Origin: Flavobacterium sp. DG2-3
GTDB taxonomy: Bacteria > Bacteroidota > Bacteroidia > Flavobacteriales > Flavobacteriaceae
Reading direction: 5' to 3'
Length of the DNA: 64,000 nucleotides
NCBI RefSeq assembly: GCF_030730925.1
Contig: NZ_JAVAMB010000020.1
Location: 30,528 to 94,527, forward strand
Shown: in pieces, positions 16,761-26,574 of the stretch
Layout of the letters: each line of letters starts with the position of its first letter
Numbering within the stretch: position 1 is the first letter of the stretch
Notes under the pieces: model-generated
What the model was told of the DNA's origin: nothing
Database searches by the model: none
Seen by the model: only the letters and a program-made list of their open reading frames with translations
Position numbers and translations under genes: made by a program

Positions 16761-16778
16761 TTCCCTTCCTAAAGGGAA
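16761..16778. promoter_or_regulatory. Candidate upstream activator site for the sigma-54 promoter
   Basis: The inverted repeat TTCCCTT-CCTA-AAGGGAA lies about 55-70 bp upstream of the -24 box, a usual distance for an enhancer-binding protein. Confidence 0.4.
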
Positions 16779-16822
16779 ATCACTTTGAGATTCACTTTAT
16801 TTAGTGAAAATTTTAAAAATAA

Positions 16823-16856
16823 AAATGCTCAATACTAAAATTAGTAATGAGCATTT
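16823..16856 (-). terminator. Terminator of the sigma-54 activator gene
   Basis: AAATGCTCA / TGAGCATTT enclose a second stem TACTAA/TTAGTA. It stands 21 nt beyond the stop of the activator gene. Confidence 0.7.
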
Positions 16857-16877
16857 ATCATGAAAAATATTTTATTC

Positions 16878-19526
16878 CTAAAAGTAATCTGCTTTTGTAA
16901 TGAGCAGTTTTTTCATTTTAGAATGAAGTGTATTTCCTGGAATATCCAGCGCTTCTGCTGCGCCGCCCGCTCCAGAAATCTTCCCTTTGCATCGTTTTAA
17001 AGCACTGATAATAAACATACGCTCCATTTCTTCAAGAGATTTACTGAAAATATTTTCGTCAGCATCATTGCTTTTATCCGCTTTTCTCGGAATATAAACT
17101 TCCCTTAAAACATTGTCTTCGGCCATTAATACGCTGCGTTCGATAAGATGTTCTAGTTCTCTAACATTTCCCGGCCATAAATAACTCTGCAATTGCTGCA
17201 TTGCTTTTGGCGCAATACGATTTATATTTTTACGGCTGTTTTTACTGTATTTAGTGACAAAGAAATTAGCAAGCGGTTCTACATCTTCCATTCTATCTCG
17301 AAGCGCAGGCAGGTAAATTGGAAATACATTCAATCGATAAAAAAGATCCGATCGAAAACGGCCGGCGGCAACTTCATCTTCCAGATTTCGGTTTGTGGCG
17401 GCAATAATTCTCACATCAACTTTAATCGTATCTTTTCCTCCCACGCGTTCCAGTTCTTTTTCCTGAATCACGCGCAAAAGTTTAACCTGTGCTTCGAGGG
17501 GCATTTCTCCTATTTCATCTAAAAATAAAGTACTGTTATTAGCGAGTTCAAATTTTCCAATTCTTCTTTCGGTTGCTCCTGTAAATGCGCCTTTTTCGTG
17601 TCCGAACAATTCGCTTTCGATTAAACTGGCTGGCATTGCGGCACAATTTACCTTAATCATCAATTTGTCTTTTCTTAAAGATGCGTTATGAATGGCGCGC
17701 GCAATCAATTCTTTTCCGGTTCCCGTTTCTCCTAATATCAAAACGGTCGAATTGGAATCGGCTACCAAAGACATGAGATGATAGACTTTCTGCATTTGCA
17801 CGCCGCTGCCAATAATTTCAGAAAAATTATAAATGTTTTTTATCTGTTCTTTCAAATAGACATTTTCATGTTCCAACTGCTGTTTGTAAAGCAGTAATTT
17901 TTCATTGGCCTGTATATTCGCAATAGCGACAGAAATTTGAGAGCAAAGTCCCTTCAAAATAGACGGATTCAATTTGTCTGCTAAAAGCCACATCGTACCC
18001 ACTCGCAAAGTGCCGACTTTTAATAAAGCGCCGTAAGCATTTTTAAATCCAACTTTTTTCCATAATTGGGCAAAATCAGAATTAGTATTTCTAAGTTCTT
18101 CCTCTACATTAAAAATAACAGTGCCGTCGCTTTTTATTACCTGAGCAGTATAAGGTTCTTTTATATTGAGTTTGATGGCAGCCATTTTGTCAAAATCAAT
18201 TTCTGCTTTTACAAATAAAGATCTGTCAAACATGTAGGAAGTCAAACCGTAATCATCGTCATCAAAAACTTTTAGCATCGCCAATTTGGTATCTAGAAGA
18301 TCACGAAGCACGTTAATTATGGCGTTTTCTAAGTCTTCTTTGGTGCGCACTCCTGCAATTTCATTACTAAAATGCAAAAGCACTGCCTGTTCGTTGTTTT
18401 TGCTTTCTAATAATTCATTGGCAATAATATTGGACATTGCAGTAGAAATTTGAAAACAGATTCCTTGAAGGAGCGAGATATTAATTTCTTCAATTGCCAG
18501 CCATAACATTCCCAATACGATTTCGCCATTTCGAAGAGCAATGCCGACCATTCTTTGAAATCCTAAATTTTTCCAGAACAAAAGATAAGGTGCATCAATT
18601 CCTCTGTCAATTTCAATATCTACATTAAAAAGCAACGGAATATAACTGTCTAAAACTCGATTTTGCAAACCGTCGTTTACAGGAAATTTGGATTCTAATA
18701 ATTCCTGCAAAACTGGGTTATCATCTGAGGTTAGGCTTTCATCATAAATATAAGTGCTTAGCGAATTGCCGTCTTCATTCAGTTTGCGTATGACATATCC
18801 CTGAAGCGGATTTATTTGTTTTAAAGCTGTACGAACCGCAATAGCCAAATCTTGTTTGGTTCTTACTTCTGAAATATCATTGCTAAAGTCAAGCAGAAAT
18901 GATTTTTCCTGCTCTTTTTTCTGCAGTTCTTCATTTTTAATGATATTAGATACCGCAATAGAAAGCTGGGGTGCAATTCCTTTGATTATATTTCGAAATT
19001 CTGGAGTAAAGCTTCCAGGTTTATCGGTATACAGGTGAACAAATCCCAAAGGCTGGTCTTCATTCCACAATGTCGTCATTAAAGTTTCTCTTACACCGCC
19101 ATCGTAATTTACCTGTAAAAAACGAGGACTTTGGGGTTTATCTTTAACTTCTTCTACTATAAAAGAAATCGGTTCTTCGGCAGCGAGAACCGATTTAATA
19201 AAAGGTTCGTTGAGTGTAAAATGTGTTTTTTGAAGTTTTGAGTATGATTCTTTGTCTAATATCGCATCTGCATCGCGATCTAGCAAAAATCCAGCATACG
19301 TTTTATCTTTATGATCTATAAGCGTAATGGTGGTATGTGTAAAATAAAAAAGCCCTTTTAACCTTTTAGAAAAAAGCAGAATCAAATCTTTCTTTTCCCT
19401 AACTTTAGTAATATCTTTTCCCAGATCTAATAAAACAACACTTTCATGCTCGACAGCAATCTGTGATGAGTTATTAGAACTAGATTTTTTATTTGCTGAA
19501 GGGGACTTCGTTTTTTCGTTCTTCAT
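16878..19526 (-). CDS. Sigma-54-dependent activator with three GAF-type sensor domains
   Basis: 882 residues. Residues about 30-200, 205-375 and 380-545 are three repeated GAF-like modules, each starting with a similar helix (LLDFSNDISEVRTKQDL, LLHFSNEIAGVRTKEDL). The AAA+ domain (about 570-800) has Walker A GETGTGKE (599-606), the sigma-54 contact loop GAFTGA (646-651), Walker B LFLDEIGEM and an arginine-finger region. A Fis-type HTH ends the protein (GGAAEALDIPGNTLHSKMKKL). It should drive open-complex formation at -24/-12 promoters in response to a small molecule or redox signal bound by the GAFs. The nearest such promoter is immediately downstream, before the NmrA gene. Confidence 0.93.
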   Translation of the reverse strand: MKNEKTKSPSANKKSSSNNSSQIAVEHESVVLLDLGKDITKVREKKDLILLFSKRLKGLFYFTHTTITLIDHKDKTYAGFLLDRDADAILDKESYSKLQKTHFTLNEPFIKSVLAAEEPISFIVEEVKDKPQSPRFLQVNYDGGVRETLMTTLWNEDQPLGFVHLYTDKPGSFTPEFRNIIKGIAPQLSIAVSNIIKNEELQKKEQEKSFLLDFSNDISEVRTKQDLAIAVRTALKQINPLQGYVIRKLNEDGNSLSTYIYDESLTSDDNPVLQELLESKFPVNDGLQNRVLDSYIPLLFNVDIEIDRGIDAPYLLFWKNLGFQRMVGIALRNGEIVLGMLWLAIEEINISLLQGICFQISTAMSNIIANELLESKNNEQAVLLHFSNEIAGVRTKEDLENAIINVLRDLLDTKLAMLKVFDDDDYGLTSYMFDRSLFVKAEIDFDKMAAIKLNIKEPYTAQVIKSDGTVIFNVEEELRNTNSDFAQLWKKVGFKNAYGALLKVGTLRVGTMWLLADKLNPSILKGLCSQISVAIANIQANEKLLLYKQQLEHENVYLKEQIKNIYNFSEIIGSGVQMQKVYHLMSLVADSNSTVLILGETGTGKELIARAIHNASLRKDKLMIKVNCAAMPASLIESELFGHEKGAFTGATERRIGKFELANNSTLFLDEIGEMPLEAQVKLLRVIQEKELERVGGKDTIKVDVRIIAATNRNLEDEVAAGRFRSDLFYRLNVFPIYLPALRDRMEDVEPLANFFVTKYSKNSRKNINRIAPKAMQQLQSYLWPGNVRELEHLIERSVLMAEDNVLREVYIPRKADKSNDADENIFSKSLEEMERMFIISALKRCKGKISGAGGAAEALDIPGNTLHSKMKKLLITKADYF

Positions 19527-19650
19527 TTTACAGACAATTTACAAGTCATAATTATCCGTTAAAATTACTTAAATTTAACCTGCAAAAGCTCCTTCAATTG
19601 AAATAAATCGAATCTTAAAATACTTTCCTGAATACCCTTAATTACAAAAC

Positions 19651-20841
19651 TTACAATACCAACAATGGAGAAATAACTCCAATCATTAATCTGCCTGTAT
19701 TATTATTGACTTGTCCTAAATACGTTTTCGAATAGTCGCTATACTCATAAAATCGTCCTACGTAGCTTGCATAGAATTTTAAATTAAAATTTTTGATGGG
19801 ATAAAATTCAACCGTTGGAATAACTCCCCATGCGGTTCTCATACGTGTAGAAGTTGCCAAATCTGAAGGAACATCCTTCCAATATGCAGTACTGACCATT
19901 CCGATTGCTGAAAGTTTCCATTGTTCGTTAAGCGAATATACTGCTCTTAGCCAATGTTCTACATAATTGGTGTTTTCTGCAGCATGATCTAAGATGTTAT
20001 CGGGAATAATCGTACTCACCACTCCCGTTCTGTCCAAATCTTCACTGCTCCATTTAAAATCGTATTGAAACAGCCATTTTTTAGTTCTAAATTGATTTCC
20101 AAGTGCCGTATAATACATATTTACCGGTTTGCCGTGTTTTTCGGCCTCCTGAAAAATACTGAAACTGTAGATTGTTTTGAATTTTCCGTCTAGAAAACTT
20201 CCGTTCCAGTTGCCGATATAGGCTGCAGGAAATTTTGCTTCTGTAATATCGGGTACATCCTGATAAATCTCTGAAAAAGTTTGGGTTCTTGAATTTAATA
20301 CCTGAGCTGAAAATGAATGATTTTTGGACGGAATCCAATTGAATTGCACGCCCGTTAAGAAGTTATCTGAATTGTCTACGATATCATTGTATTGGTAAAT
20401 ATCAATTGGGTTCATATCAAATTCATAACCTCCCCAATTGGCAGTCATTTTTCCAACCGCGATACTTGTTTTCTTGGATATCGTATAACCAATAAAAGCC
20501 AAATCTGTCGAGCTGGACATATTGTCTACCGACTGCACTTCGGTATTTTTGGTATATCGGTCTCTAAATCTAAAAAACACTTTATCCTTATAGACCTTTC
20601 CTTTTATTTCTAATCTAAACTGATTGATTTCGAACCTGCTTCCTGTATATTTTCCATCAGCGAAATAATTGTTCATACCAAGCTGCGTATTAAAAATGAC
20701 ATCAACATTGTTTAACAAATCGGCTTTATTTGCCTTTATCAAAGGCACCTGATGATTAATTATGGTGTCTGCCTGCTTATCCTGCTGCGCATAAATATTG
20801 ACAGCTATTAATCCTACTAGTATTAAAAATAGTTTACGCAT
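19651..20841 (-). CDS. Outer membrane porin (phosphate-selective porin O/P-like)
   Basis: 396 residues from the ATG at 20841, which gives a signal peptide (MRKLFLILVGLIAVNIYAQ); the earlier ATG at 20868 precedes it with nine extra residues. The rest is a series of alternating strands rich in aromatic residues and ends in SPLLVL. Segments such as FRFRDRYTKNTEVQ, GKMTANWGGYEFDMNPIDIY and ALGNQFRTKKWLFQYDFKW resemble the Porin_O_P group. It follows the asparaginase gene by 53 nt and probably lets asparagine or other small anionic or polar solutes into the periplasm (inference from context). Confidence 0.75.
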   Translation of the reverse strand: MRKLFLILVGLIAVNIYAQQDKQADTIINHQVPLIKANKADLLNNVDVIFNTQLGMNNYFADGKYTGSRFEINQFRLEIKGKVYKDKVFFRFRDRYTKNTEVQSVDNMSSSTDLAFIGYTISKKTSIAVGKMTANWGGYEFDMNPIDIYQYNDIVDNSDNFLTGVQFNWIPSKNHSFSAQVLNSRTQTFSEIYQDVPDITEAKFPAAYIGNWNGSFLDGKFKTIYSFSIFQEAEKHGKPVNMYYTALGNQFRTKKWLFQYDFKWSSEDLDRTGVVSTIIPDNILDHAAENTNYVEHWLRAVYSLNEQWKLSAIGMVSTAYWKDVPSDLATSTRMRTAWGVIPTVEFYPIKNFNLKFYASYVGRFYEYSDYSKTYLGQVNNNTGRLMIGVISPLLVL

Positions 20842-20855
20842 ATTTTTAGGTTTTG

Positions 20856-20887
20856 AACAGGGAAGCATTACAAAACACTTCCCTGTT
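20856..20887 (-). other. Intra-operon hairpin between asparaginase and porin genes
   Basis: AACAGGGAAG and CTTCCCTGTT can form a 10-bp stem with a 12-nt loop. No T-run follows on the minus strand, so it is more likely an mRNA-processing or attenuation structure than a terminator. Confidence 0.5.
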
Positions 20888-20894
20888 TACATTA

Positions 20895-21944
20895 TTAATA
20901 CTCGAAAAAATACTCCTGAAGTTTTTTGCTATCGCTGGTTTGCGTTAATCCTAGCATCAATAAGATTCTCGCTTTTTGCGGAATTAAATCATCGGCAACT
21001 ATAGTTCCTAATTTTGCATCGTCGGTTTCATCCAAAAGTGTTACTCTTCCTGTTGGCACTCTGGAAGCTCGGGCTACTACAATGCCTTTTTTAACTGCAG
21101 CAGCTGCGGCATCTGAATTTACTTTGTTTAGATTTCCGTTTCCTAAACCACCTGTAACAATGCCTTTTACACCAGCAGCAACATACGCATTGATAGCCGT
21201 TGCAGGCGCATCTGCAAATAATTCTACTACAGCAACATCTGGCAATTTGGTTAATCCTGTAATATCAAAAGGTGTATTTTTATTGCTTTTTCTAAGCTCT
21301 TTTTGATACATAACTACTTTTCCGTCGTAAACCTGCCCTATCGGACCACTGTTTGGTGCGTTAAAAGCATTTAAATGTGTTGTACTTGTTTTTACGGCAT
21401 CTCTTCCTGACAAAATATATTCATTGAATACCAATAATACGCCACTATTTGCTGCCTGTTTGGAAGCTGCCAAAGTCACGGCATCAAATAAGTTTTTCGG
21501 GCCATCGGCACTAATTGCTGTCGCTGGACGCATTGATCCTGTAATCACCACAGGTTTGTCATAACGAACGGTTAACGATAGAAAATAAGCCGTTTCTTCC
21601 TGCGTATCTGTACCGTGCGTAATTACAATACCGTCGGCTTCGTTATTTTTATAAATTTCGTTAATTCTTTTATTCAATTTGATCCAGATATCAACGCTCA
21701 TATCCTGACTACCAACGTTGGCAATCTGTTCTCCTGTTATGTCTGCAATTTTTTCAATTCCCGGAACAGCAGAAATTAAATCTTTTATAGGCAATTCTCC
21801 TGCTTTATAAGCCGAACGGTCTGCCGAAGCTCCTTTTCCTGCAATTGTTCCTCCAGTTGCCAGCACTTTAATTCGGGGCAATTTTTGCGCTTGAATACTG
21901 AAACTTAAAAAAATCGATAAGACTAAAGCTAATAGTGTTTTCAT
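20895..21944 (-). CDS. ansB: Periplasmic type II L-asparaginase
   Basis: 349 residues. A signal peptide (MKTLLALVLSIFLSFSIQAQ) is followed by the two asparaginase threonine motifs: LATGGTIAG with the nucleophilic Thr near residue 33, and ITHGTDTQEETA with the second catalytic Thr. TGSMRPATAISADGPKNL is also typical of the type II enzyme. It hydrolyses asparagine to aspartate and ammonia in the periplasm. It is downstream of aspD and aspT on the same strand with 24-nt spacing, so the aspartate it releases is the likely substrate of the AspT antiporter. Confidence 0.92.
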   Translation of the reverse strand: MKTLLALVLSIFLSFSIQAQKLPRIKVLATGGTIAGKGASADRSAYKAGELPIKDLISAVPGIEKIADITGEQIANVGSQDMSVDIWIKLNKRINEIYKNNEADGIVITHGTDTQEETAYFLSLTVRYDKPVVITGSMRPATAISADGPKNLFDAVTLAASKQAANSGVLLVFNEYILSGRDAVKTSTTHLNAFNAPNSGPIGQVYDGKVVMYQKELRKSNKNTPFDITGLTKLPDVAVVELFADAPATAINAYVAAGVKGIVTGGLGNGNLNKVNSDAAAAAVKKGIVVARASRVPTGRVTLLDETDDAKLGTIVADDLIPQKARILLMLGLTQTSDSKKLQEYFFEY

Positions 21945-21968
21945 GATTTAAAAGATTTGATTTATAAT

Positions 21969-23618
21969 TTATTTTTTGGTTGAATTTTCCCAGCTCGTTA
22001 CATATTCCATTAAAATTTTACGGATGTTTTTTCCTAGAATTAAATAACTTTCTGTTGGAAGATTGGCAAGCGAAACCCTTATACTCCATTCTGGACCTGC
22101 AAAACCGCCTCCGTTTAAAAGTACAATAGCTGTTTTTTCGGCAAGACGGAATAAAACATCAACAGGCTCAAAATTGGTCACAAGCCAGTTTGCAAAACCA
22201 TCGCCGTAAAAATGTTTGGCGGCTACCATAATATCAATTTCAGAATAATATCCTGCACGCATTGGATCTTCCAGAATTGGAACTTCCATTCCTTCCCAAA
22301 GCAGATTTAAACGTTTTTTGATAATGGTTTGCGTCAATGTTTTGTAAACATCCTGAGTATCTAAAATGCAATAAGCAGAGAAAAGCATCATTTGAAATTG
22401 CTGAGGTAATGAAAGGCCAGCGGTATGATTTAAAGCTACTTGACGGCTATCTGCAACCAGTCTGTCAATGAATTTAATTTTCTCTGGCTCCAGCGTTAAA
22501 GAAGAATAACGATGATGCAGTTCTTTTTTGTGAGCATCGCTTAAATTCGCAATTTTTTTATCGAAAATATTATCCTCATGAATCGCTATAATTCCTAATC
22601 GCCATCCTGTACAGCCAAAATATTTGGAGAAAGAATACACCGTAACCGTGTTATAAGGAATAATAGCCATCAACGATCTGAAGTTGTTGATAAACGTTCC
22701 GTAAACATCATCTGTAATGACCATGAGTTCAGGATTGTGATTTTTAACAATATCAGCAATGTAATTTAATGTCTCTGTACTCATTGCCGAAGAAGGCGGA
22801 TTGCTCGGATTTACTACAAAAGCAACTTTGACAGACGGATCTTTTAATTTATCTAATTCTGAATTCGGATATTGCCAAGTATGAAAACCATTTTCTCCTT
22901 CTCCGCTTGCCTGTACATGAACCACTTCAAAACTATAGCGATCCAATTCTGGAATTTCGATATAAGGCGTAAAGGTTGGTGTTAGTAATGCAATTTTATC
23001 TCCGCGCTCGGTTAGATGATTCTGCATAAAAGAATCGAAAATATAACACATGGCGGCCGTTCCTCCTTCAACTGCAAAAAGATCAAACTTTCCTTTATCA
23101 TTTCCTAAACCACACATTTCCTGAGTGATATAATCGTGAACCACAATTTCCATGTGGCTCAGCATACGATCTGGAACTGGATAATTGAACCCGATTATTG
23201 CTTCAATCCATTCGCGAATCCATGCATCGGCATCAAAATCATGTTTTTCTACGCCGTAACGATAGGTTTTCTCTAAAAGTGATGCTCCTGGAGTGTTTTT
23301 GTTTTTACTCAAAAATTCTTCAAAACGTTTGGAAACGCCAGTTTTGTCTTGTACAATTCCAGCCATAATTCCTTGTTCTTCAAAGACATTTTTACATTCG
23401 TTTAAAGCAAATTGTCCAAACAAAAAATAAGCTTCACGCGGAACGGTCGCAATCCAGTTTGGATTTCCTCTTCCTGCATTTAGCGTAATAGCTGTAGATT
23501 TTAAAGCGCTCTCGTTTGCTAGACGAATTAGTTCATTTTTAATTTCAAAAGGGCTTAGCGTCTGAAGTGTTTTTTCGACTTCACGCGATGTTTTAATTTT
23601 GGAAATATCAATAGCCAT
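21969..23618 (-). CDS. aspD: Aspartate 4-decarboxylase (bifunctional aspartate aminotransferase/decarboxylase)
   Basis: 549 residues, close to the 530-550 of known AspD enzymes and longer than ordinary fold-I aminotransferases. PLP-binding Lys332 lies in SFSKYFGCTGWRLG. NPSNPPSSAMS and ITDDVYG are the conserved cofactor-binding stretches. It converts aspartate to alanine and CO2 and takes up a cytoplasmic proton, so with AspT it can generate a proton-motive force. It is followed by asparaginase and preceded by aspT with 35-nt spacing. Confidence 0.9.
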   Translation of the reverse strand: MAIDISKIKTSREVEKTLQTLSPFEIKNELIRLANESALKSTAITLNAGRGNPNWIATVPREAYFLFGQFALNECKNVFEEQGIMAGIVQDKTGVSKRFEEFLSKNKNTPGASLLEKTYRYGVEKHDFDADAWIREWIEAIIGFNYPVPDRMLSHMEIVVHDYITQEMCGLGNDKGKFDLFAVEGGTAAMCYIFDSFMQNHLTERGDKIALLTPTFTPYIEIPELDRYSFEVVHVQASGEGENGFHTWQYPNSELDKLKDPSVKVAFVVNPSNPPSSAMSTETLNYIADIVKNHNPELMVITDDVYGTFINNFRSLMAIIPYNTVTVYSFSKYFGCTGWRLGIIAIHEDNIFDKKIANLSDAHKKELHHRYSSLTLEPEKIKFIDRLVADSRQVALNHTAGLSLPQQFQMMLFSAYCILDTQDVYKTLTQTIIKKRLNLLWEGMEVPILEDPMRAGYYSEIDIMVAAKHFYGDGFANWLVTNFEPVDVLFRLAEKTAIVLLNGGGFAGPEWSIRVSLANLPTESYLILGKNIRKILMEYVTSWENSTKK

Positions 23619-23653
23619 AATAAAAATTTTTTAGATTTATAAAAACAAGCACA

Positions 23654-25348
23654 TTAACTCATAATAAGAATAATCACAACTCCCCAGATAATCAGCAGTG
23701 TATTACCAACTGCGTAGGTTACCGTATACCCAAGCGCAGGAGTTTTGCTTTGCACGGCATCCTGCAAAGCGCCTAAAGCTGCGGTAGTGGTTCGTGCTCC
23801 AGCGGCACATCCTAACGTAATTATGGGGTGAAATTTAAAGACGTATCTTCCCAACAAAAGAGCCAGAATCAACGGAATTGCTGTCGCAGCGGCACCGGCG
23901 ATAAAAAGTCCCCAGCCTGCTTCGTGAAAACCTACAAGGAAACTTGGTCCCGCTGTGATTCCAACAACGGCGATAAATATATTTAGACCTACATTATTCA
24001 TTACCCATAAAGCAGGTTCCGGAATTCGTCCAAAAGTAGGATGCTGACCTCTAAGCCAACCAAAAACAAGTCCAGAAATCAAGGCGCCACCACTCGTGCT
24101 CAAACTAAGCGGAACCCCTCCAACTCGTAAAGTAAGCGCACCAACCAAACCTCCTAAAACAATTCCTAAACCAACAAAAGCCATATCTGTCGTATTCGTT
24201 GGTCTGTCTGGATAACCGATATGGACTGCAGCCTGATCTACATCTTTTTTAGTGCCAACAAGTTCAATCATATCTCCTTTTTGCAAAACCGTATTCGGTA
24301 AAATGGGCATATCTATTCCGGCACGTTTTAAAGATCTGATTATGACACCATGCGAAGATTTATTGTTTCTCAGTTCTGCTATGGTTTTATTCAGTACTTC
24401 TTTTTTTACAATCAAAACACTTAAGATTTCTACAGGGAAATTCAAAAGTTCTACGTCAAATACCTCTTTTTCGTTTACGGCGACATAATTCATCATAAAC
24501 TCTCTTCTGCCTCCTAGCGCGATAACATCATTTTCTTCTACAATCGTATCTTTTGTAACGTCCATGATTTCTTTGCCTTTTCGAATTCGCTGAATAAATA
24601 AATGTCTTCCTTTACTTTCCAACTTTGCTTCGATCTCAGCAACTGTTTTATTGCAACCTTCTGATGCTGCAGAAATTTGATACGCATTGTAAATCACACG
24701 ATCATAAGCCGATGCGATTCCGGGATCGTCACCAATGGAATCTCCTCCAAGCTGAATTTCGAGTTCTTTGGCTTTTTCGACAAGATTTCCGCCGAGTAAT
24801 TTTGGCCCGATTGAAGCTAAAAGCCAAGCCGATCCTGCTGTTCCAAAAATATAAGTAACGGCATAAGCAACCGGAATTTTATTAATTAAATCGGTCTTTT
24901 GCTCTGCAGGAATTCCTAACTGATTAATGGTATCTGAGGCGACACCAATTACGGCTGAAATGGTTTGTGATCCTGCCAACATACCGGCTGTCAATCCCAT
25001 ATCGTACCCCATCAGTATGCCAATTAGGTACGGACAGACCAGACAAAAGACACAGACAATTGCGGCGTATAACATTTGTGGTAATCCGTCTTTTTTAAGT
25101 CCGCCAAAAAACTGGGGTCCAACACTGTAACCTACAGCAAATAAAAACATTAGAAAAAAAACAGACTTGACATTTGGAGAAATTACAATATCCAGCTGTC
25201 CAACCAAGACCCCTACAAGCAAAACACTTGTTACCGTTCCTAAAGAGAAACTTCCAATTTTAAATTTTCCAATAAAATATCCGAGAGATAAAGTGAGGAA
25301 AACAGCTAATTCCGGGTATTCTTTAAGTGTACTTACAATCCAATCCAT
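23654..25348 (-). CDS. aspT: Aspartate:alanine antiporter (AspT family, AAEx)
   Basis: 564 residues. Two blocks of membrane helices (about 1-185 and 385-564) flank a soluble middle with two TrkA-C/RCK-C modules (VIYNAYQISAASEGC..., MPILPNTVLQKGDMIELVG). AspT-family signatures include FLFAVGYSVGPQFF and GAAAGARTTTAALGALQD, the latter in the second half of the duplicated fold. In Tetragenococcus, AspT exchanges aspartate for alanine electrogenically. Adjacency to aspD makes the same exchange likely. The stop of the upstream efflux permease is only 38 bp before the ATG, so either read-through from that operon or a promoter within that gene drives it. Confidence 0.88.
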   Translation of the reverse strand: MDWIVSTLKEYPELAVFLTLSLGYFIGKFKIGSFSLGTVTSVLLVGVLVGQLDIVISPNVKSVFFLMFLFAVGYSVGPQFFGGLKKDGLPQMLYAAIVCVFCLVCPYLIGILMGYDMGLTAGMLAGSQTISAVIGVASDTINQLGIPAEQKTDLINKIPVAYAVTYIFGTAGSAWLLASIGPKLLGGNLVEKAKELEIQLGGDSIGDDPGIASAYDRVIYNAYQISAASEGCNKTVAEIEAKLESKGRHLFIQRIRKGKEIMDVTKDTIVEENDVIALGGRREFMMNYVAVNEKEVFDVELLNFPVEILSVLIVKKEVLNKTIAELRNNKSSHGVIIRSLKRAGIDMPILPNTVLQKGDMIELVGTKKDVDQAAVHIGYPDRPTNTTDMAFVGLGIVLGGLVGALTLRVGGVPLSLSTSGGALISGLVFGWLRGQHPTFGRIPEPALWVMNNVGLNIFIAVVGITAGPSFLVGFHEAGWGLFIAGAAATAIPLILALLLGRYVFKFHPIITLGCAAGARTTTAALGALQDAVQSKTPALGYTVTYAVGNTLLIIWGVVIILIMS

Positions 25349-25386
25349 AGCAATTTATTTATATAGGGTTAATTCACTAAAAAACA

Positions 25387-26574
25387 TTACAAAAAAGAGA
25401 AGCGCTTTTTACGCCTAAAATCAGTCGTTGATAAATACAATAATCTGAGATGACAAACGGTGCTGTAAAATACCAGCAGCATCATCAAATGCAGTAGCGT
25501 CGATGGGGTTTCGCGCAAACTTGCACCTGATTGTACAATTCCGGTGTACATGGCAATAAATGGTGTAGTAGGTAAAAGATTGGAGAGCCATCGCAATACA
25601 ACTGGCAAGGATTCAAACGGCCAGCTGTAACCTGTAATTAGAAAAATGGGGTAAGTCGAAAATGCCATAACTTGCAGGCAAATGAGCTGAGATTTGAAAA
25701 AGGAACCGATAAACTGCGCCATCGGAATTAAAGTGATAATGAATAATAAGAGCAAAATGCCTAATTCAAAACCATTTCCGCGCATGGGCAGATTTAGCAA
25801 TTTGTAATTTACATTCAAAAAGAAAAATCCGTAGGAAGAAAAAAGTAGCAGATAGAATAATCCTTTGCCCCAAATTCCGTTTGAAATTCCGTCGCTCAAC
25901 CAATCCTTTAAACGAAAATGCTGTCGTTCTCCCGCCACACTTTCGGATAAACCAATAAGCAAAGTCTGCTGTAAAATTAAAGCCAGAAGTCCCGGCAATA
26001 AAAAAGCGCCATAACTCGATCGTTCATTAAACAACGGTCGATAATCTAAATTGACTGGCATCACATTATCCATAGAAGCTGCTGTGCTCATACCTTCACT
26101 TTTCTGAAAATACTGCAGTCGCACTCCTGCTCCAATCGTTAAGCAGATTTGTTGGACGCTCATTAGCAAATCACTTGAAGGTATAAAACGGGCTGCGTTA
26201 ACAGCAAGCACCACATTGCTTTGTTTTAAACTGAGCAAGTTTTTTTCTATACCTTCTGGAATATAAAAATAGCCTTGACAGTTTCCACTATACATCGCTT
26301 CCTGAGCTTCTTTCAAATTAGAAAAATGAATTAAATCTACTATTGGAGAATTGTCAATATTCTGTTGCAACAAACGCGATAACTGCGATTGATCATCATC
26401 GACAACGGCAAGTTTGACTTCAAATTCTTCTTTATTGATATAAATGCTTCCATAGAAAAACGCATACAGCAAAGGCGCAATAAGCACTGTGAGCAGTACA
26501 CTATGATCCTTAGCGATCAATCTGGCTTCTCTTAAAAAGAGCTTAATCAGCGACTGTTGTGATTTTTCTTTCAT
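25387..26574 (-). CDS. ABC-2 type export permease (second of a pair)
   Basis: 395 residues. A membrane helix near the N-terminus (LLTVLIAPLLYAFFYGSIYI), a periplasmic domain of about 150 residues (KLAVVDDDQSQLSRLLQQN..., as in YhhJ/YbhS-type permeases), then five C-terminal helices. It overlaps the previous gene by 32 bp, which implies translational coupling. It would form a heterodimer with the 26543-27727 product. No ATPase gene is present in this operon. Confidence 0.82.
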   Translation of the reverse strand: MKEKSQQSLIKLFLREARLIAKDHSVLLTVLIAPLLYAFFYGSIYINKEEFEVKLAVVDDDQSQLSRLLQQNIDNSPIVDLIHFSNLKEAQEAMYSGNCQGYFYIPEGIEKNLLSLKQSNVVLAVNAARFIPSSDLLMSVQQICLTIGAGVRLQYFQKSEGMSTAASMDNVMPVNLDYRPLFNERSSYGAFLLPGLLALILQQTLLIGLSESVAGERQHFRLKDWLSDGISNGIWGKGLFYLLLFSSYGFFFLNVNYKLLNLPMRGNGFELGILLLLFIITLIPMAQFIGSFFKSQLICLQVMAFSTYPIFLITGYSWPFESLPVVLRWLSNLLPTTPFIAMYTGIVQSGASLRETPSTLLHLMMLLVFYSTVCHLRLLYLSTTDFRRKKRFSFL

